From: Subsaximicrobium wynnwilliamsii
GTDB taxonomy: Bacteria > Bacteroidota > Bacteroidia > Flavobacteriales > Flavobacteriaceae
Assembly (NCBI RefSeq): GCF_007997225.1
Contig: NZ_VORM01000007.1
Span: 110,353 to 174,352 of the forward strand
Length of the DNA: 64,000 nucleotides
Direction of reading: 5' to 3'
Numbering within the stretch: position 1 is the first letter of the stretch; the number at the start of each line of letters is the position of its first letter. Below the pieces are notes generated by a model. It did no database searches. It was not told the origin of the DNA and was given only the letters and a program-made list of their open reading frames with translations. Below, in pieces: positions 47,641-57,538 of this stretch. The position numbers and the translations under genes are program-made.

Positions 47641-48504
47641 ATGAGACAGTTAAAAATTACAAAGCAGGTCACGAATAGGGAAACTGCGTCGTTAGACAAG
47701 TATTTACAAGAAATTGGAAAAGTAGATTTAATCACCGCAGATGAGGAAGTGGAATTGGCACAACGCATCAAGGCTGGTGATCAAAGCGCTTTGGAAAAAT
47801 TGACCAAAGCGAATTTGCGTTTTGTGGTTTCGGTAGCTAAACAATATCAGAATCAAGGCTTAACACTTCCAGATTTGATCAATGAAGGGAATCTTGGTTT
47901 GATTAAAGCGGCACAACGTTTTGATGAAACCCGTGGTTTCAAATTCATCTCCTATGCAGTATGGTGGATTCGTCAATCCATCTTGCAGGCCCTGGCCGAG
48001 CAATCGCGTATTGTGCGATTGCCTTTGAACAAGATTGGCTCCATCAACAAGATCAACAAAACCTTTGCTTTTTTAGAGCAAAGTCATGAGCGTCCGCCAA
48101 GTGCCGAGGAAATTGCCAAGGAGTTGGACATGACCATTAACGACGTTAAGGAGTCCATGAAAAATTCTGGGCGTCACGTATCCATGGATGCGCCTTTGGT
48201 AGAGGGAGAAGATTCCAACTTGTACGATGTATTGAGAAGTGGAGAATCTCCAAATCCAGATAAGGATTTGATGCACGAGTCCCTTCGCACAGAAATCGAG
48301 CGTGCTTTGGAAACCTTAACCCCAAGAGAAGCCGATGTGATTCGTTTGTATTTTGGTTTGGGCAATCAGCACCCAATGACTTTGGAAGAAATTGGAGAGA
48401 CTTTTGATTTAACCAGAGAACGTGTTCGCCAGATTAAAGAAAAAGCCATTAGACGCTTAAAACACACTTCAAGAAGTAAAATATTAAAAACTTATTTAGG
48501 CTAG
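47641..48504 (+). CDS. rpoD: RNA polymerase primary sigma factor (sigma-70)
   Basis: The housekeeping sigma of Bacteroidota, here 287 residues, without region 1.1 and without the long non-conserved insert of E. coli. Regions are visible in order: 1.2 ([20 protein letters not shown]), 2.1-2.4 ([57 protein letters not shown]), 3.0 ([16 protein letters not shown]), 3.1-3.2 and 4.2 ([20 protein letters not shown]). It recognises the TTTG/TANNTTTG promoters noted elsewhere in this window. Confidence 0.97.
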   Translation: MRQLKITKQVTNRETASLDKYLQEIGKVDLITADEEVELAQRIKAGDQSALEKLTKANLRFVVSVAKQYQNQGLTLPDLINEGNLGLIKAAQRFDETRGFKFISYAVWWIRQSILQALAEQSRIVRLPLNKIGSINKINKTFAFLEQSHERPPSAEEIAKELDMTINDVKESMKNSGRHVSMDAPLVEGEDSNLYDVLRSGESPNPDKDLMHESLRTEIERALETLTPREADVIRLYFGLGNQHPMTLEEIGETFDLTRERVRQIKEKAIRRLKHTSRSKILKTYLG

Positions 48505-48594
48505 ACCTAGTAACTGTAACGACGGTTTACTCTCAGTTTAGAGAGATGCCCACTTTGGTGGGTAATTGGCTGTTCGTTTTTTGATTGATGAAAG

Positions 48595-48620
48595 AACCCA
48601 GAGCTGATTACTCTGGGTTT
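48595..48620 (+). terminator. Likely terminator of rpoD
   Basis: AACCCAGAG and CTCTGGGTT arms around a seven-base loop, with a weak T run behind. It lies 90 bases after rpoD. The remaining sequence to 48869 shows no feature. Confidence 0.65.
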
Positions 48621-48869
48621 ATCTTTGGGACTATATTGGTGGCCCATCCCTAAATCCCTTCCCCAAGGGAATGGACTTTTAATTTCGATTTTTTTTTTAG
48701 AATCCCAGGTTTAAATTTCAGATGCTGAACGCAAAGCCGATATGTCACTTTCGATTTCGATTTCATGCGTTAGACTCTTAATCTTGAGTTTAGAACCGTT
48801 AACCGCAAACTTAACGAGCGTGGGTTAATAAACGGTAAGGATTTTTACGAGTCCAAAAAAATCTAGCAA

Positions 48870-49847
48870 CTAATTAATCGTGATATTTTTCCCACCTATT
48901 AGTTTGTATTTTGTTTTGCTCTTTTCTCCCATTTTTTCAAATAGGTTTGATTCCAATCCTTTTTTCAAATCTCTACTCGCGGTTGAAGATGAAATATTTT
49001 TGAAAACATCCATATACTCCTTTCTTGAAAACTCAATTTTATTTAAGGATATGAAATATCCAAGTCGCTCTTGCTCATTTAGAGTTCGGTTATTGAAATC
49101 TAACAATTTATTTAATGAAGCGTCAATGACGTTTAGCATGTATTCAATAAATTTGGTTGATTGTCCGGCTTTATCACTCAGGGCTAACGCGCTGTAATAT
49201 TTTTCTTGGTCATTGCTAATCATGGTCTCAAAAGGAAGAAACTCAAAAACAGGATATTTTTGCATTAGAATCAATGTTTGCCAGAGCCTTCCCATTCTTC
49301 CATTACCATCCATAAAAGGATGAATGAACTCCATTTCATAATGAAAAACACAACTTTTGATTAGGACAATTTCTTCTGAGTCCTTTAAATATTCAAAAAG
49401 GTCCTTCATTAGGAAAGATACATTTTTAAATGGAGGCGCCAAATGTTGAACTTTTGAACCTTTTACGATGCCAACGCTCTGCTTTCTGTATCTTCCCGAA
49501 GCTTCAATTAGAAGTTTCATTAAATTCTGATGTGCTTTTAGGAATGATTTTTCATTGTTGGGATTGTAATGTCCTAAATTTTCATAAATCTCGATTGCAT
49601 TTAAGACTTCGAGAATATCTTTTTCTGGCCCGATGACTCTTTTATTTTCAATTAGAGCTGTGACCTGTTCTTCAGTGAGACTATTGCCCTCAATTTTCAA
49701 GGAGGCGTGAATCGTTTTTATTTTGTTCTGTTTTCTTAATTTAGGAGAGGGTCTATTCAAATAATTAGCATTAATTTCTCCGACTTTCTCAGAAATAGAC
49801 GTGATGCATTTTAAAATTTCAGGCGTTATTTCGTACGGAGGCTTCAT
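48870..49847 (-). CDS. Fic-domain protein with N-terminal inhibitory helix
   Basis: Probable AMP-transferase (or related nucleotidyl transferase) of 325 residues. The Fic motif is canonical: HPFMDGNGRMGR. The N-terminal inhibitory motif (S/T)xxxE(G/N) appears as SLKIEGN in KIKTIHASLKIEGNSLTEEQ, so this is a self-inhibited class II Fic. A Fic_N region precedes it and a winged-helix-like domain ends the protein (RKEYMDVFKNISSSTASRDL). The target protein is unknown. No antitoxin gene is adjacent. ATG 49847 gives the usual N-terminus MKPPYEITPEIL; a frame extension of 13 codons is not likely. Confidence 0.94.
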   Translation of the reverse strand: MKPPYEITPEILKCITSISEKVGEINANYLNRPSPKLRKQNKIKTIHASLKIEGNSLTEEQVTALIENKRVIGPEKDILEVLNAIEIYENLGHYNPNNEKSFLKAHQNLMKLLIEASGRYRKQSVGIVKGSKVQHLAPPFKNVSFLMKDLFEYLKDSEEIVLIKSCVFHYEMEFIHPFMDGNGRMGRLWQTLILMQKYPVFEFLPFETMISNDQEKYYSALALSDKAGQSTKFIEYMLNVIDASLNKLLDFNNRTLNEQERLGYFISLNKIEFSRKEYMDVFKNISSSTASRDLKKGLESNLFEKMGEKSKTKYKLIGGKNITIN

Positions 49848-49871
49848 GTTTATAGTGTCATTTGATAGTAT

Positions 49872-49879
49872 CAAATATA
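49872..49879 (-). promoter_or_regulatory. Candidate -7 element for the fic gene
   Basis: TATATTTG on the minus strand, 24 bases ahead of ATG 49847, next to a TTTGATA/TATCAAA inverted repeat (49860-49875). Confidence 0.5.
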
Positions 49880-49929
49880 CAATCATTAGCTATGAATTTT
49901 TAACTGAAACCAGGATTTTTTAAATGGGG

Positions 49930-51640
49930 GCAGTTTGCTGTCAGTTTTCAGTCCTCAGTCTCCAGTCTTCGTCTTCATCTCCCGTCTCCCGTCTCCCGTC
50001 TCCCGTCTCCCTCTTTTTCCCCCTTTTTTCTGCGTTAATCCGCGAAATCTGCGGGATAAGCCAACGTTCCCTCTATATTTCCCGCAGATCACGCAGATAG
50101 CCGCAGATTGCTCTTCAATTTCTCCCGATAGCTAACGGGATCATCTTCGCCTTCATCTTCATCTTCGTCTTCGTCAGACCTACAAGGAACCCTCGTGCCT
50201 CGGGAATACCTTGCAGGTCAAATTTTATTTTACCACGTATTTTTCAACTTCAACTTCAACTTCAACTTCATCTTCATCTTCATCTTCATCTTCATCTTCA
50301 TCTTCATCTTCGTCTTCGTCTCCCGTCTCCCGTCTCCCGTCTTCCGTCTCCCTCTTTTTCCCCCTTTTTTCTGCGTTAATCCGCGAAATCTGCGGGATAA
50401 GCCAAGTTTCCCTCTATAGTTCCCGCAGATCACGCAGATAGCCGCAGATTGCTCTTCAATTTCAATTTCAAGTTCAACTTCAACTTCATCTTCATCTTCA
50501 TCTTCTCCCGATAGTTATCTGGATCGTCTTCGTCTTCATCTCCCGTCTCCCGTCTTCCGTCTCCCTCTTTTTCCCTCTTTTTTCTGCGTTAATCCGCGAA
50601 ATCTGCGGGATAAGCCAACGTTCCCTCTATAGTTCCCGCAGATCACTCAGATAGCCGCAGATTGCTCTTCAACTTCTCCCGATAGCTAACGGGATCATCT
50701 TCTCCCGATAGTTATCGGGATCATCTTCATCTTCGTCTTCGTCAGACCTACAAGGAACCCTCGTGCCTCGGGAATACCTTGCAGGTCAAATTTTATTTTA
50801 CCACGTATTTTTCAACTTCAACTTCAACTTCAACTTCAACTTCAACTTCATCTTCATCTTCATCTTCATCTCCCGTCTCCCGTCTCCCTCTTTTTCCCCC
50901 TTTTTTCTGCGTTAATCCGCGAAATCTGCGGGATAAGCCAACGTTCCCTCTATAGTTCCCGCAGATCACGCAGATAGCCGCAGATTGCTCTTCAACTTCT
51001 CCCGATAGCTAACGGGATCATCTTCTCCCGATAGTTATCGGGATCATCTTCATCTTCGTCTTCATCAGACCTACAAGGAACCCTCGTGCCTCGGGAATAC
51101 CTTGCAGGTCAAATTTTATTTTACCACGTATTTTTCAACTTCAACTTCAACTTCAACTTCATCTTCATCTTCATCTTCATCTTCGTCTTCATCTTCGTCT
51201 TCGTCTCCCATCTCCCGTCTCCCGTCTCCCGTCTCCCTCTTTTCCCCCCTTTTTTCTGCGTTAATCCGCGAAATCTGCGGGATAAGCCAAGGTTCCCACT
51301 ATAGTTCCCGCAGATTTCGCAGATAGCCGCAGATTGCTCTTCAATTTCTCCCGATAGCTAACGGGATCATCTTCGTCTTCGTCTTCATCTTCGTCTCCGT
51401 CTTTCTTCCGTGTAAATCCGCGATATCTGCGGGCCAAACAGACATCTGCCACTCGATATTTCCCGCAGATCCCGCAGATCTTCGCAGACTTCTCTTCAAC
51501 TTCTCCCGATAGCTATCGGGATCAAGTTCAAGTTCAAGTTCAAGTTCAAGTTCATCTTCATCTTCATCTTCGCCTTCATCTTCAACTTCATCTTCATCTT
51601 CGTCTTCGTCTTCGTCTCCCGTCTTTCAAAATAACATACA
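49930..51640. repeat. Composite repeat array, left copy (plus orientation)
   Basis: About 1.7 kb built from four module types. (1) CTTCAT/CTTCAA/CTTCGT hexamer runs and CCCGTCT heptamers. (2) A roughly 110-bp block with GCGTTAATCCGCGAAATCTG and CGCAGATCACGCAGATAGCC, present five times plus a diverged copy near 51400-51495. (3) The palindrome TCCCGATAGCTATCGGGA and near variants. (4) A block with CCTACAAGG and CCTTGCAGG arms around CCTCGTGCCTCGGG, present near 50176, 50743 and 51067. Long Ser-rich or Lys/Met-rich frames here are products of the hexamers, not genes. Confidence 0.95.
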
Positions 51641-51677
51641 GCTTTCAGTCAAAGCGCCATTATCTTCACATTTTAAT

Positions 51678-51685
51678 TACCTTTG
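51678..51685 (+). promoter_or_regulatory. Candidate -7 element for rpe
   Basis: TACCTTTG ends 24 bases before the rpe ATG, the same distance as for typA. Confidence 0.6.
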
Positions 51686-51709
51686 TAGCAACTCAAAAAT
51701 ATACCCAAA

Positions 51710-52372
51710 ATGCCTGAAAAATTAATAGCACCCTCAATTCTTGCCGCCGATTTTGGCAATCTGCAACGCGATGTGGAAATGGTAAACAATAGCGATGCCG
51801 ATTGGTTTCATATTGATGTGATGGATGGGCACTTTGTGCCTAATATTTCCTACGGCATGCCAGTGATTGAAGCCATTAAAAAACATGCCAAAAAGCCTTT
51901 GGACGTACATTTGATGATCGAAAAGCCAGAGCGCTATATTGAAGAATTCGCTCGCGTGGGTGCGGATATTATAAGTGTGCACTACGAATCTACGGTGCAC
52001 TTACACCGAACTCTCTGTCAGATTGAAGATGCCGGTTGCAAGCCTGCAGTCGTGTTGAATTTGACCACACCAGTTTCTGTATTGGAGGATATTCTGCCTA
52101 AATGCTATATGGTCTTATTGATGTCGATCAACCCTGGATTTGGCGGACAAAAATTCGAGCAAATGACCTACAATCGTATTAAAAAACTCCGTAAAATGAT
52201 CGATGATCAAGGTTTAGACACCTTAATCGAAATTGATGGCGGCGTGACCAACCTAAATGCCAAACAATTGGTGGATGCGGGCGCCAATGTGTTTGTCGCG
52301 GGAAGTTATATTTTTAAGAGTGCCAATCAACCTGAAACCATTAAGAGTTTGAGGACTTTGGTTAATTCCTGA
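51710..52372 (+). CDS. rpe: Ribulose-phosphate 3-epimerase
   Basis: Epimerase of the pentose phosphate pathway converting ribulose-5-phosphate to xylulose-5-phosphate. The 220-residue TIM barrel shows APSILAADFGNLQRDVEMVN, WFHIDVMDGHFVPNISYGMP (catalytic Asp and metal His), DVHLMIEKPERYIEEF, SVHYEST, the MSINPGFGGQKFEQMTYNRI signature and IEIDGGVTNLNAKQLVDAGA. It is isolated between two large repeat arrays, with its own -7 element. Confidence 0.97.
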   Translation: MPEKLIAPSILAADFGNLQRDVEMVNNSDADWFHIDVMDGHFVPNISYGMPVIEAIKKHAKKPLDVHLMIEKPERYIEEFARVGADIISVHYESTVHLHRTLCQIEDAGCKPAVVLNLTTPVSVLEDILPKCYMVLLMSINPGFGGQKFEQMTYNRIKKLRKMIDDQGLDTLIEIDGGVTNLNAKQLVDAGANVFVAGSYIFKSANQPETIKSLRTLVNS

Positions 52373-52552
52373 TTTGAAATTGGGTTTAGGTCTCGTTGAA
52401 TTCATGGGGCAAAGCAGGTGTGTTCTTAATTAAGTTTTTACATCAACTTACGGTTGAAGACTTAAGACTACTGCGTTGCAGGACATAAGACCTAAGACTA
52501 AATTGTGACTGATTGTAAATTAGGTTTTCAGTAGATTATATTGGGCAGAGAT

Positions 52553-55500
52553 TGATAGAACGCTGATGACACGGATTCAACTGATTTACGCTGATTTTGA
52601 TTCGTATTGTTTGATACCATTCGACTGAATAATGATGATGGTGGGTTAGTGTTTAACTTACAACTAGAATTTTAATAGTATTGCGATTCAAAAAAAGTAG
52701 CCACGAATTGCACGAATTATCACGAATTTTTTATCTGTTTTCTATGCCTATTCTGATTGGGCACTATCTATTTCACGAATAAAGGAGGCTTACTGTTTTT
52801 AAGGACATTTGAATCCGTTTTTCTGAATCCGTTTATTGATTTTGATCACTGTTGAACTGTAAGGAATCAAGTACAAAGTGCAAATCAATGTCGTGAGTGG
52901 TAGTCAATAGAACGCAGATGACAGAGATTCAACTGATTTACGCTGATTTAGATTCGTGATGGTTCATACCATTCGGCTGAATAATGATGATGGTGGGTTA
53001 GTGGTTAACTTACAACTTGAGTTTTAAGAGTATTCTGATTCAAAAAAAATAGCCACGAATTACACGAATTATCACGAATCTTTGCGTGTTTTCTATGCCT
53101 ATTCTGATTGGGCACTATCTATTTCACGAATAAATGAGGCTTACTGTTTTTAAGGACATCTGAATCTATTTATTGATTTTGATCACTGTTGACCTCTAAG
53201 GAATCAAGAACAAAGAGCAAATCAGTGTCGTGAGTGGTAGATGAATAGAACGCTGATGACACGGATTCAACTGATTTACGCTGATTTAGATTTGTATTGT
53301 TTGATACCATTCGACTGAATGGTTAGCTATTCAAAATTAATGGGCTGTCACTCAAATGCGAATGGGAGCCAAATTCTTGAATTGGGATTACGCTTGGGAT
53401 CATGTTTAACTTACAACTTGAGTTTTGAGAGTATTCCGATTAAAAAAAAATAGCCACGAATTGCACGAATTATCACGAATCTTGATGTGTTTTCTATGCC
53501 TACTCTGATTGGGCACTATCTATTTCACGAATAAAGGAGGCTTACTGTTTTTAAGGACATTTGAATCCCTTTATTGATTTTGATCACTGTTGACCTTTAA
53601 AGAATCAAGAACAAAGAGTAAATCAGTGTCGTGAGTGGTAGATGAATAGAACGCTGATGACACGGATTCAACTGATTTACGCTGATTTAGATTTGTATTG
53701 TTTGATACCATTCGACTGAATGGTTAGGAATTAAAATTTATGGAGCTGTCGCTCAAATGCGAATGGGAGCTAAATTCTTGAATTGGGATTGCGCTTGGGT
53801 TAGTGTTTAACTTACAACTAGAGTTTTGAAAGTATTGCGATTCAAAAAAAGTAGCCACGAATTGCCCGAATTATCACGAATTTTTTATCTGTTTTTCATG
53901 CCTATTCTGATTGGGCACTATCTATTTCACGAATAAATGAGGCTTAATGTTTTTAAGGATATCTGAATCTGTTTATTGATTTTGATCACTGTTGATCTGT
54001 GAAAAATCAAGAACAAAGAGCAAATCAGTGTCGTGAGTGGTAGACAAATAGAACGCTGATGACACGGATTCAACTGATTTACGCTGATTTAAATTCGTGA
54101 TGGTTCATACCATTCGACTGAATAATGATGATGGTGGGTTAGTGGTTATCTTACAACTAGAGTTTTGAAAGTATTGCGATTCAAAAAAAATAGCCACGAA
54201 TTGCACGAATTATCACGAATCTTGATGTGTTTTCTATGCCTATTCTGATTAGACACTATCTATTTCACGAATAAAGGAGGCTTACTGTTTTTAAGGATAT
54301 CTGAATCCTTTTATTGATTTGGATCACTGTTGATCTGTGAAAAATCAAGAACAAAGAGCAAATCAGTGTCGTGAGTGGTAGTCAATAGAACGCAGATGAC
54401 ACTGATATAACTGATTTACGCTGATTTTGATTCGTGATGGTTCATACCATTCGACTGAATAATGATGATGGTGGGTTAGTGGTTAACTTACAACTAGAGT
54501 TTTGAAAGTATTGCGATTCAAAAAAAAGCCACGAATTGCACGAATTATCACGAATTTTTTATCTGTTTTCCATGCCTACTCTGATTGGGCACTATCTATT
54601 TCACGAATAAAGGAGGCTTACTGTTTTTAAGGATATCTGAATCTGTTTATTGATTTTGATCACTGTTGATCTGTGAAAAATCAAGAACAAAGAGCAAATC
54701 AGTGTCGTGAGTGGTAGTCAATAGAACGCAGATGACACTGATATAACTGATTTACGCTGATTTAGATTCGTGATGGTTCATACCATTCGACTGAATAATG
54801 ATGATGGTGGGTTAGTGGTTAACTTACAACTAGAGTTTTGAAAGTATTGCGATTCAAAAAAAATAGCCACGAATTGCACGAATTATCACGAATCTTGATG
54901 TGTTTTCTATGCCTATTCTGATTAGACACTATCTATTTCACGAATAAAGGAGGCTTACTGTTTTTAAGGACATTTGAAACCGTTTATTGATTTTGATCAC
55001 TGTTGATCTGTGAAAAATCAAGAACAAAGAGCAAATCAGTGTCATGAGTGATTAATAAATAGAACGCAGATGACACTGATATAACTGATTTACGCTGATC
55101 TAGATTCGTGATAGTTCATACCATTCGACTGAATGGTTAGCTATTCAAAATTAATGGGCTGTCACTCAAATGCGAATGGGAGCTAAATTCTTGAATTGGG
55201 ACTACGCTTGGGTTAGTGGTTAACTTACAACTAAAGTTTTGAAAGTATTCCGATTAAAAAAAAATAGCCACGAATTGCACGAATTATCACGAATCTTTAC
55301 GTGTTTTCTATGCCTATTCTGATTGGGCACTATCTATTTCACGAATAAAGGAGGCTTACTGTTTTTAAGGATATTTGAATCCGTTTCTCTGAATCTGTTT
55401 ATTGATTTTGATCACTGTTGATCTGTGAAAAATCAAGAACAAAGAGCAAATCAGTGTGATGATTGGTAGATGAATAGAACGCTGATGACACTGATATCAC

Positions 55501-56640
55501 TGATTTACGCTGATTTAGATTTGTATTGTTTGACACCATTCGACTGAATGGTTAGCTATTCAAAATTAATGGGCTGTCACTCAAATGCGAATGGGAGCTA
55601 AATTCTTGAATTGGGATTACGCTTGGGTTAGTGTTTAACTTACAACTAGAGTTTTGAAAGTATTGCGATTCAAAAAAAATAGCCACGAATTACACGAATT
55701 ATCACGAATCTTGATGTGTTTTCCATGCCTATTCTGATTGGACACTATCTATTTCACGAATAAAGGAGGCTTACTGTTTTTAAGGATATCTGAAACCGTT
55801 TATTGATTTTGATCACTGTTGATCTGTGAAGAATCAAGAACAAAGAGTAAATCAGTGTCATGAGTGATTAATAAATAGAACGCAGATGACACTGATATAA
55901 CTGATTTACGCTGATTTAGATTTGTATTGTTTGATACCATTCGACTGAATGGTTAGCTATTCAAAATTAATGGGCTGTCACTCAAATGCGAATGGGAGCT
56001 AAATTCTTGAATTGGGATTACGCTTGGGTTAGTGTTTAACTTACAACTAGAGTTTTGAAAGTATTGCGATTCAAAAAAAATAGCCACGAATTGCACGAAT
56101 TATCACGAATCTTGATGTGTTTTCTATGCCTATTCTGATTGGACACTATCTATTTCACGAATAAATGAGGCTTACTGTTTTTAAGGACATTTGAATCCGT
56201 TTTTCTGAATCCCTTTATTGATTTTGATCACTGTTGATCTGTGAAAAATCAAGAACAAAGAGCAAATCAGTGTCGTGAGTGGTAGTCAATAGAACGCAGA
56301 TGACACTGATATAACTGATTTACGCTGATCTAGATTCGTGATGGTTCATACCATTCGACTGAATGGTTAGCTATTCAAAATTAATGGGCTGTCACTCAAA
56401 TGCGAATGGGAGCTAAATTCTTGAATTGGGATTACGCTTGGGATAGTGTTTAACTTACAACTAAAGTTTTGAAAGTATTCCGATTCAAAAAAAGTAGCCA
56501 CGAATTGCACGAATTATCACGAATCTTTACGTGTTTTCTATGCCTATTCTGATTGGGCACTATCTATTTCACGAATAAATGAGGCTTAATGTTTTTAAGG
56601 ATATCTGAATCCGTTTTTCTATATCCGTTTTTGATTGTGA
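52553..56640. repeat. Satellite-like array of 11 units (about 337 and 400-415 bp)
   Basis: Eleven occurrences of the block GATTTACGCTGATTT start near 52561, 52913, 53250, 53650, 54055, 54390, 54727, 55064, 55478, 55879 and 56293. Each unit also has AGCCACGAATTGCACGAATT, a TATTTCACGAATAAAGGAGG block and a TTGATTTTGATCACTGTTGA block. Downstream of CATTCGACTGAAT there is either a short module (AATGATGATGGTGG) or a longer one (GTTAGCTATTCAAAATTAAT ... GCTTGGG). The order is short, short, long, long, short, short, short, long, long, long, long. No coding sequence is present; copies differ by a few percent. Confidence 0.95.
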
Positions 56641-56656
56641 TAAAGACCCTCCAAAT

Positions 56657-56715
56657 GCCAACCCCCTGGCCCCTCGCGGGAGGGGAATTGTTTGGGGGTT
56701 TTGATAGAATTCTTT
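56657..56715. repeat. Palindromic repeat flanking the DUF559 gene, left copy
   Basis: A C-rich block (CCCCTGGCCCCTCGCGGGAG followed by GGGAATTGTTTGGGGG) that recurs almost identically at 57264-57326, in the same orientation. A related CTCCCCTCCAGGGAGGGG sits at 56849-56866 just before the gene. Confidence 0.85.
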
Positions 56716-56886
56716 AGACATAATTGAAAGTCCACGTATGTTCATGATTGACAAAGAATATGATGACGAGATACTTGCTGCGGGTTTCTTGTCAATGATA
56801 ATCCTAATTATTTGTATTTTAGCTTATTATGAAAACAACCACGAAAGCCTCCCCTCCAGGGAGGGGATCAAGGGGTGGGTCGCACT

Positions 56887-57261
56887 ATGAGAAAAATAAT
56901 AAAATATAACTCTTACCTAGTGGCGTTTGCAAAGAAGCTTCGCAACAACATGACTTTGGGAGAAATCATATTATGGCGCGAAATAAAGGGTAAAAAAACC
57001 GGCGTGAGATTCAGTAGGCAAATCCCTATTGACCAATATATTGTGGATTTTTATTGTAAAAACTTACACTTGGCTATTGAAGTGGATGGCAGCATACATT
57101 TTGAAGAAGGACAACAAGAAAAAGACGCTATTCGTCAAAAAAGATTGGAGGATTTGGGAGTGGTTGTAATAAGGTTTAGCGATTTAGATGTAAGGAATAA
57201 TCTTAGCTGGGTGTTGCTAAATATTGAAGAAACAATTAAGGAGATGAAAACGCATTGCTAG
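56887..57261 (+). CDS. DUF559 (Vsr-like fold) endonuclease-domain protein
   Basis: A 124-residue protein of the DUF559 family, which shares the fold of very-short-patch-repair endonuclease. It reads LRNNMTLGEIILWREIKGKK, then VRFSRQIPIDQYIVDFYCKN, LHLAIEVDGSIHFEEGQQEK and VVVIRFSDLDVRNNLSWVL. The acidic and Gln residues of the PD-(D/E)xK-like core are in IVDFYC and IEVDG. Function in cells is unknown. It is enclosed by two direct copies of a GC-rich palindromic repeat, so the 0.6-kb unit looks like a cassette. ATG 56887 is preferred to the GTG at 56875, which lies in the repeat. Confidence 0.9.
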   Translation: MRKIIKYNSYLVAFAKKLRNNMTLGEIILWREIKGKKTGVRFSRQIPIDQYIVDFYCKNLHLAIEVDGSIHFEEGQQEKDAIRQKRLEDLGVVVIRFSDLDVRNNLSWVLLNIEETIKEMKTHC

Positions 57262-57263
57262 CC

Positions 57264-57326
57264 CACTGAATACCCACCCCTGGCTCCTCCCGGGAGGGGA
57301 ATTGTTTGGGGGGGGTTTAGTAGGAT
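57264..57326. repeat. Palindromic repeat flanking the DUF559 gene, right copy
   Basis: Direct repeat of 56657-56715 (CCCCTGGCTCCTCCCGGGAG followed by GGGAATTGTTTGGGGG), 607 bases further on. The similarity goes on for a few bases past the G run (GATTCTT in both). Confidence 0.85.
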
Positions 57327-57365
57327 TCTTATTTAATCGTGGAGTTTATGAATTAGAGATACTAT

Positions 57366-57536
57366 GCCTCATTGAAGACCGGAGACTGAGCACTTAATAC
57401 TGCAACTGAAAACTGAAGACTGCGAACTGCGAACAGCCAACTGAGCACTGAATACTGCAACTGAAAACTGATAACTGCGAACTGCTAACTGAAGACTGAA
57501 GACTGGAGACTGAGCACTGAAAACTGCCAACTGAAA
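57366..57536. repeat. Heptamer array ACTGNNA next to the wzc-like stop
   Basis: About 24 heptamers of the family (G/A)ACTG(A/C)(A/G) (for example ACTGAAA, ACTGCGA, GACTGAA, ACTGCCA) run up to the last codon of the Wzc-like gene. It resembles the 26658-26840 array but with more variation. Confidence 0.88.
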
Positions 57537-57538
57537 AC

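Noticed and set aside
47641..48504. Alternative (stress) sigma factor
   Set aside because: The length and the full set of regions 1.2 to 4.2 match the primary sigma of Bacteroidota.
49935..51326. Overlapping frames with long Ser, Phe/Ile or Lys/Met runs
   Set aside because: They are translations of CTTCAT/CTTCAA hexamers; a 6-bp repeat is open in several frames. No start context and no conserved sequence.
52553..56640. CRISPR array or integron attC cluster
   Set aside because: Units are over 330 bp, repeat over their whole length and have no short constant repeat with unique spacers; no cas or integrase gene is near.
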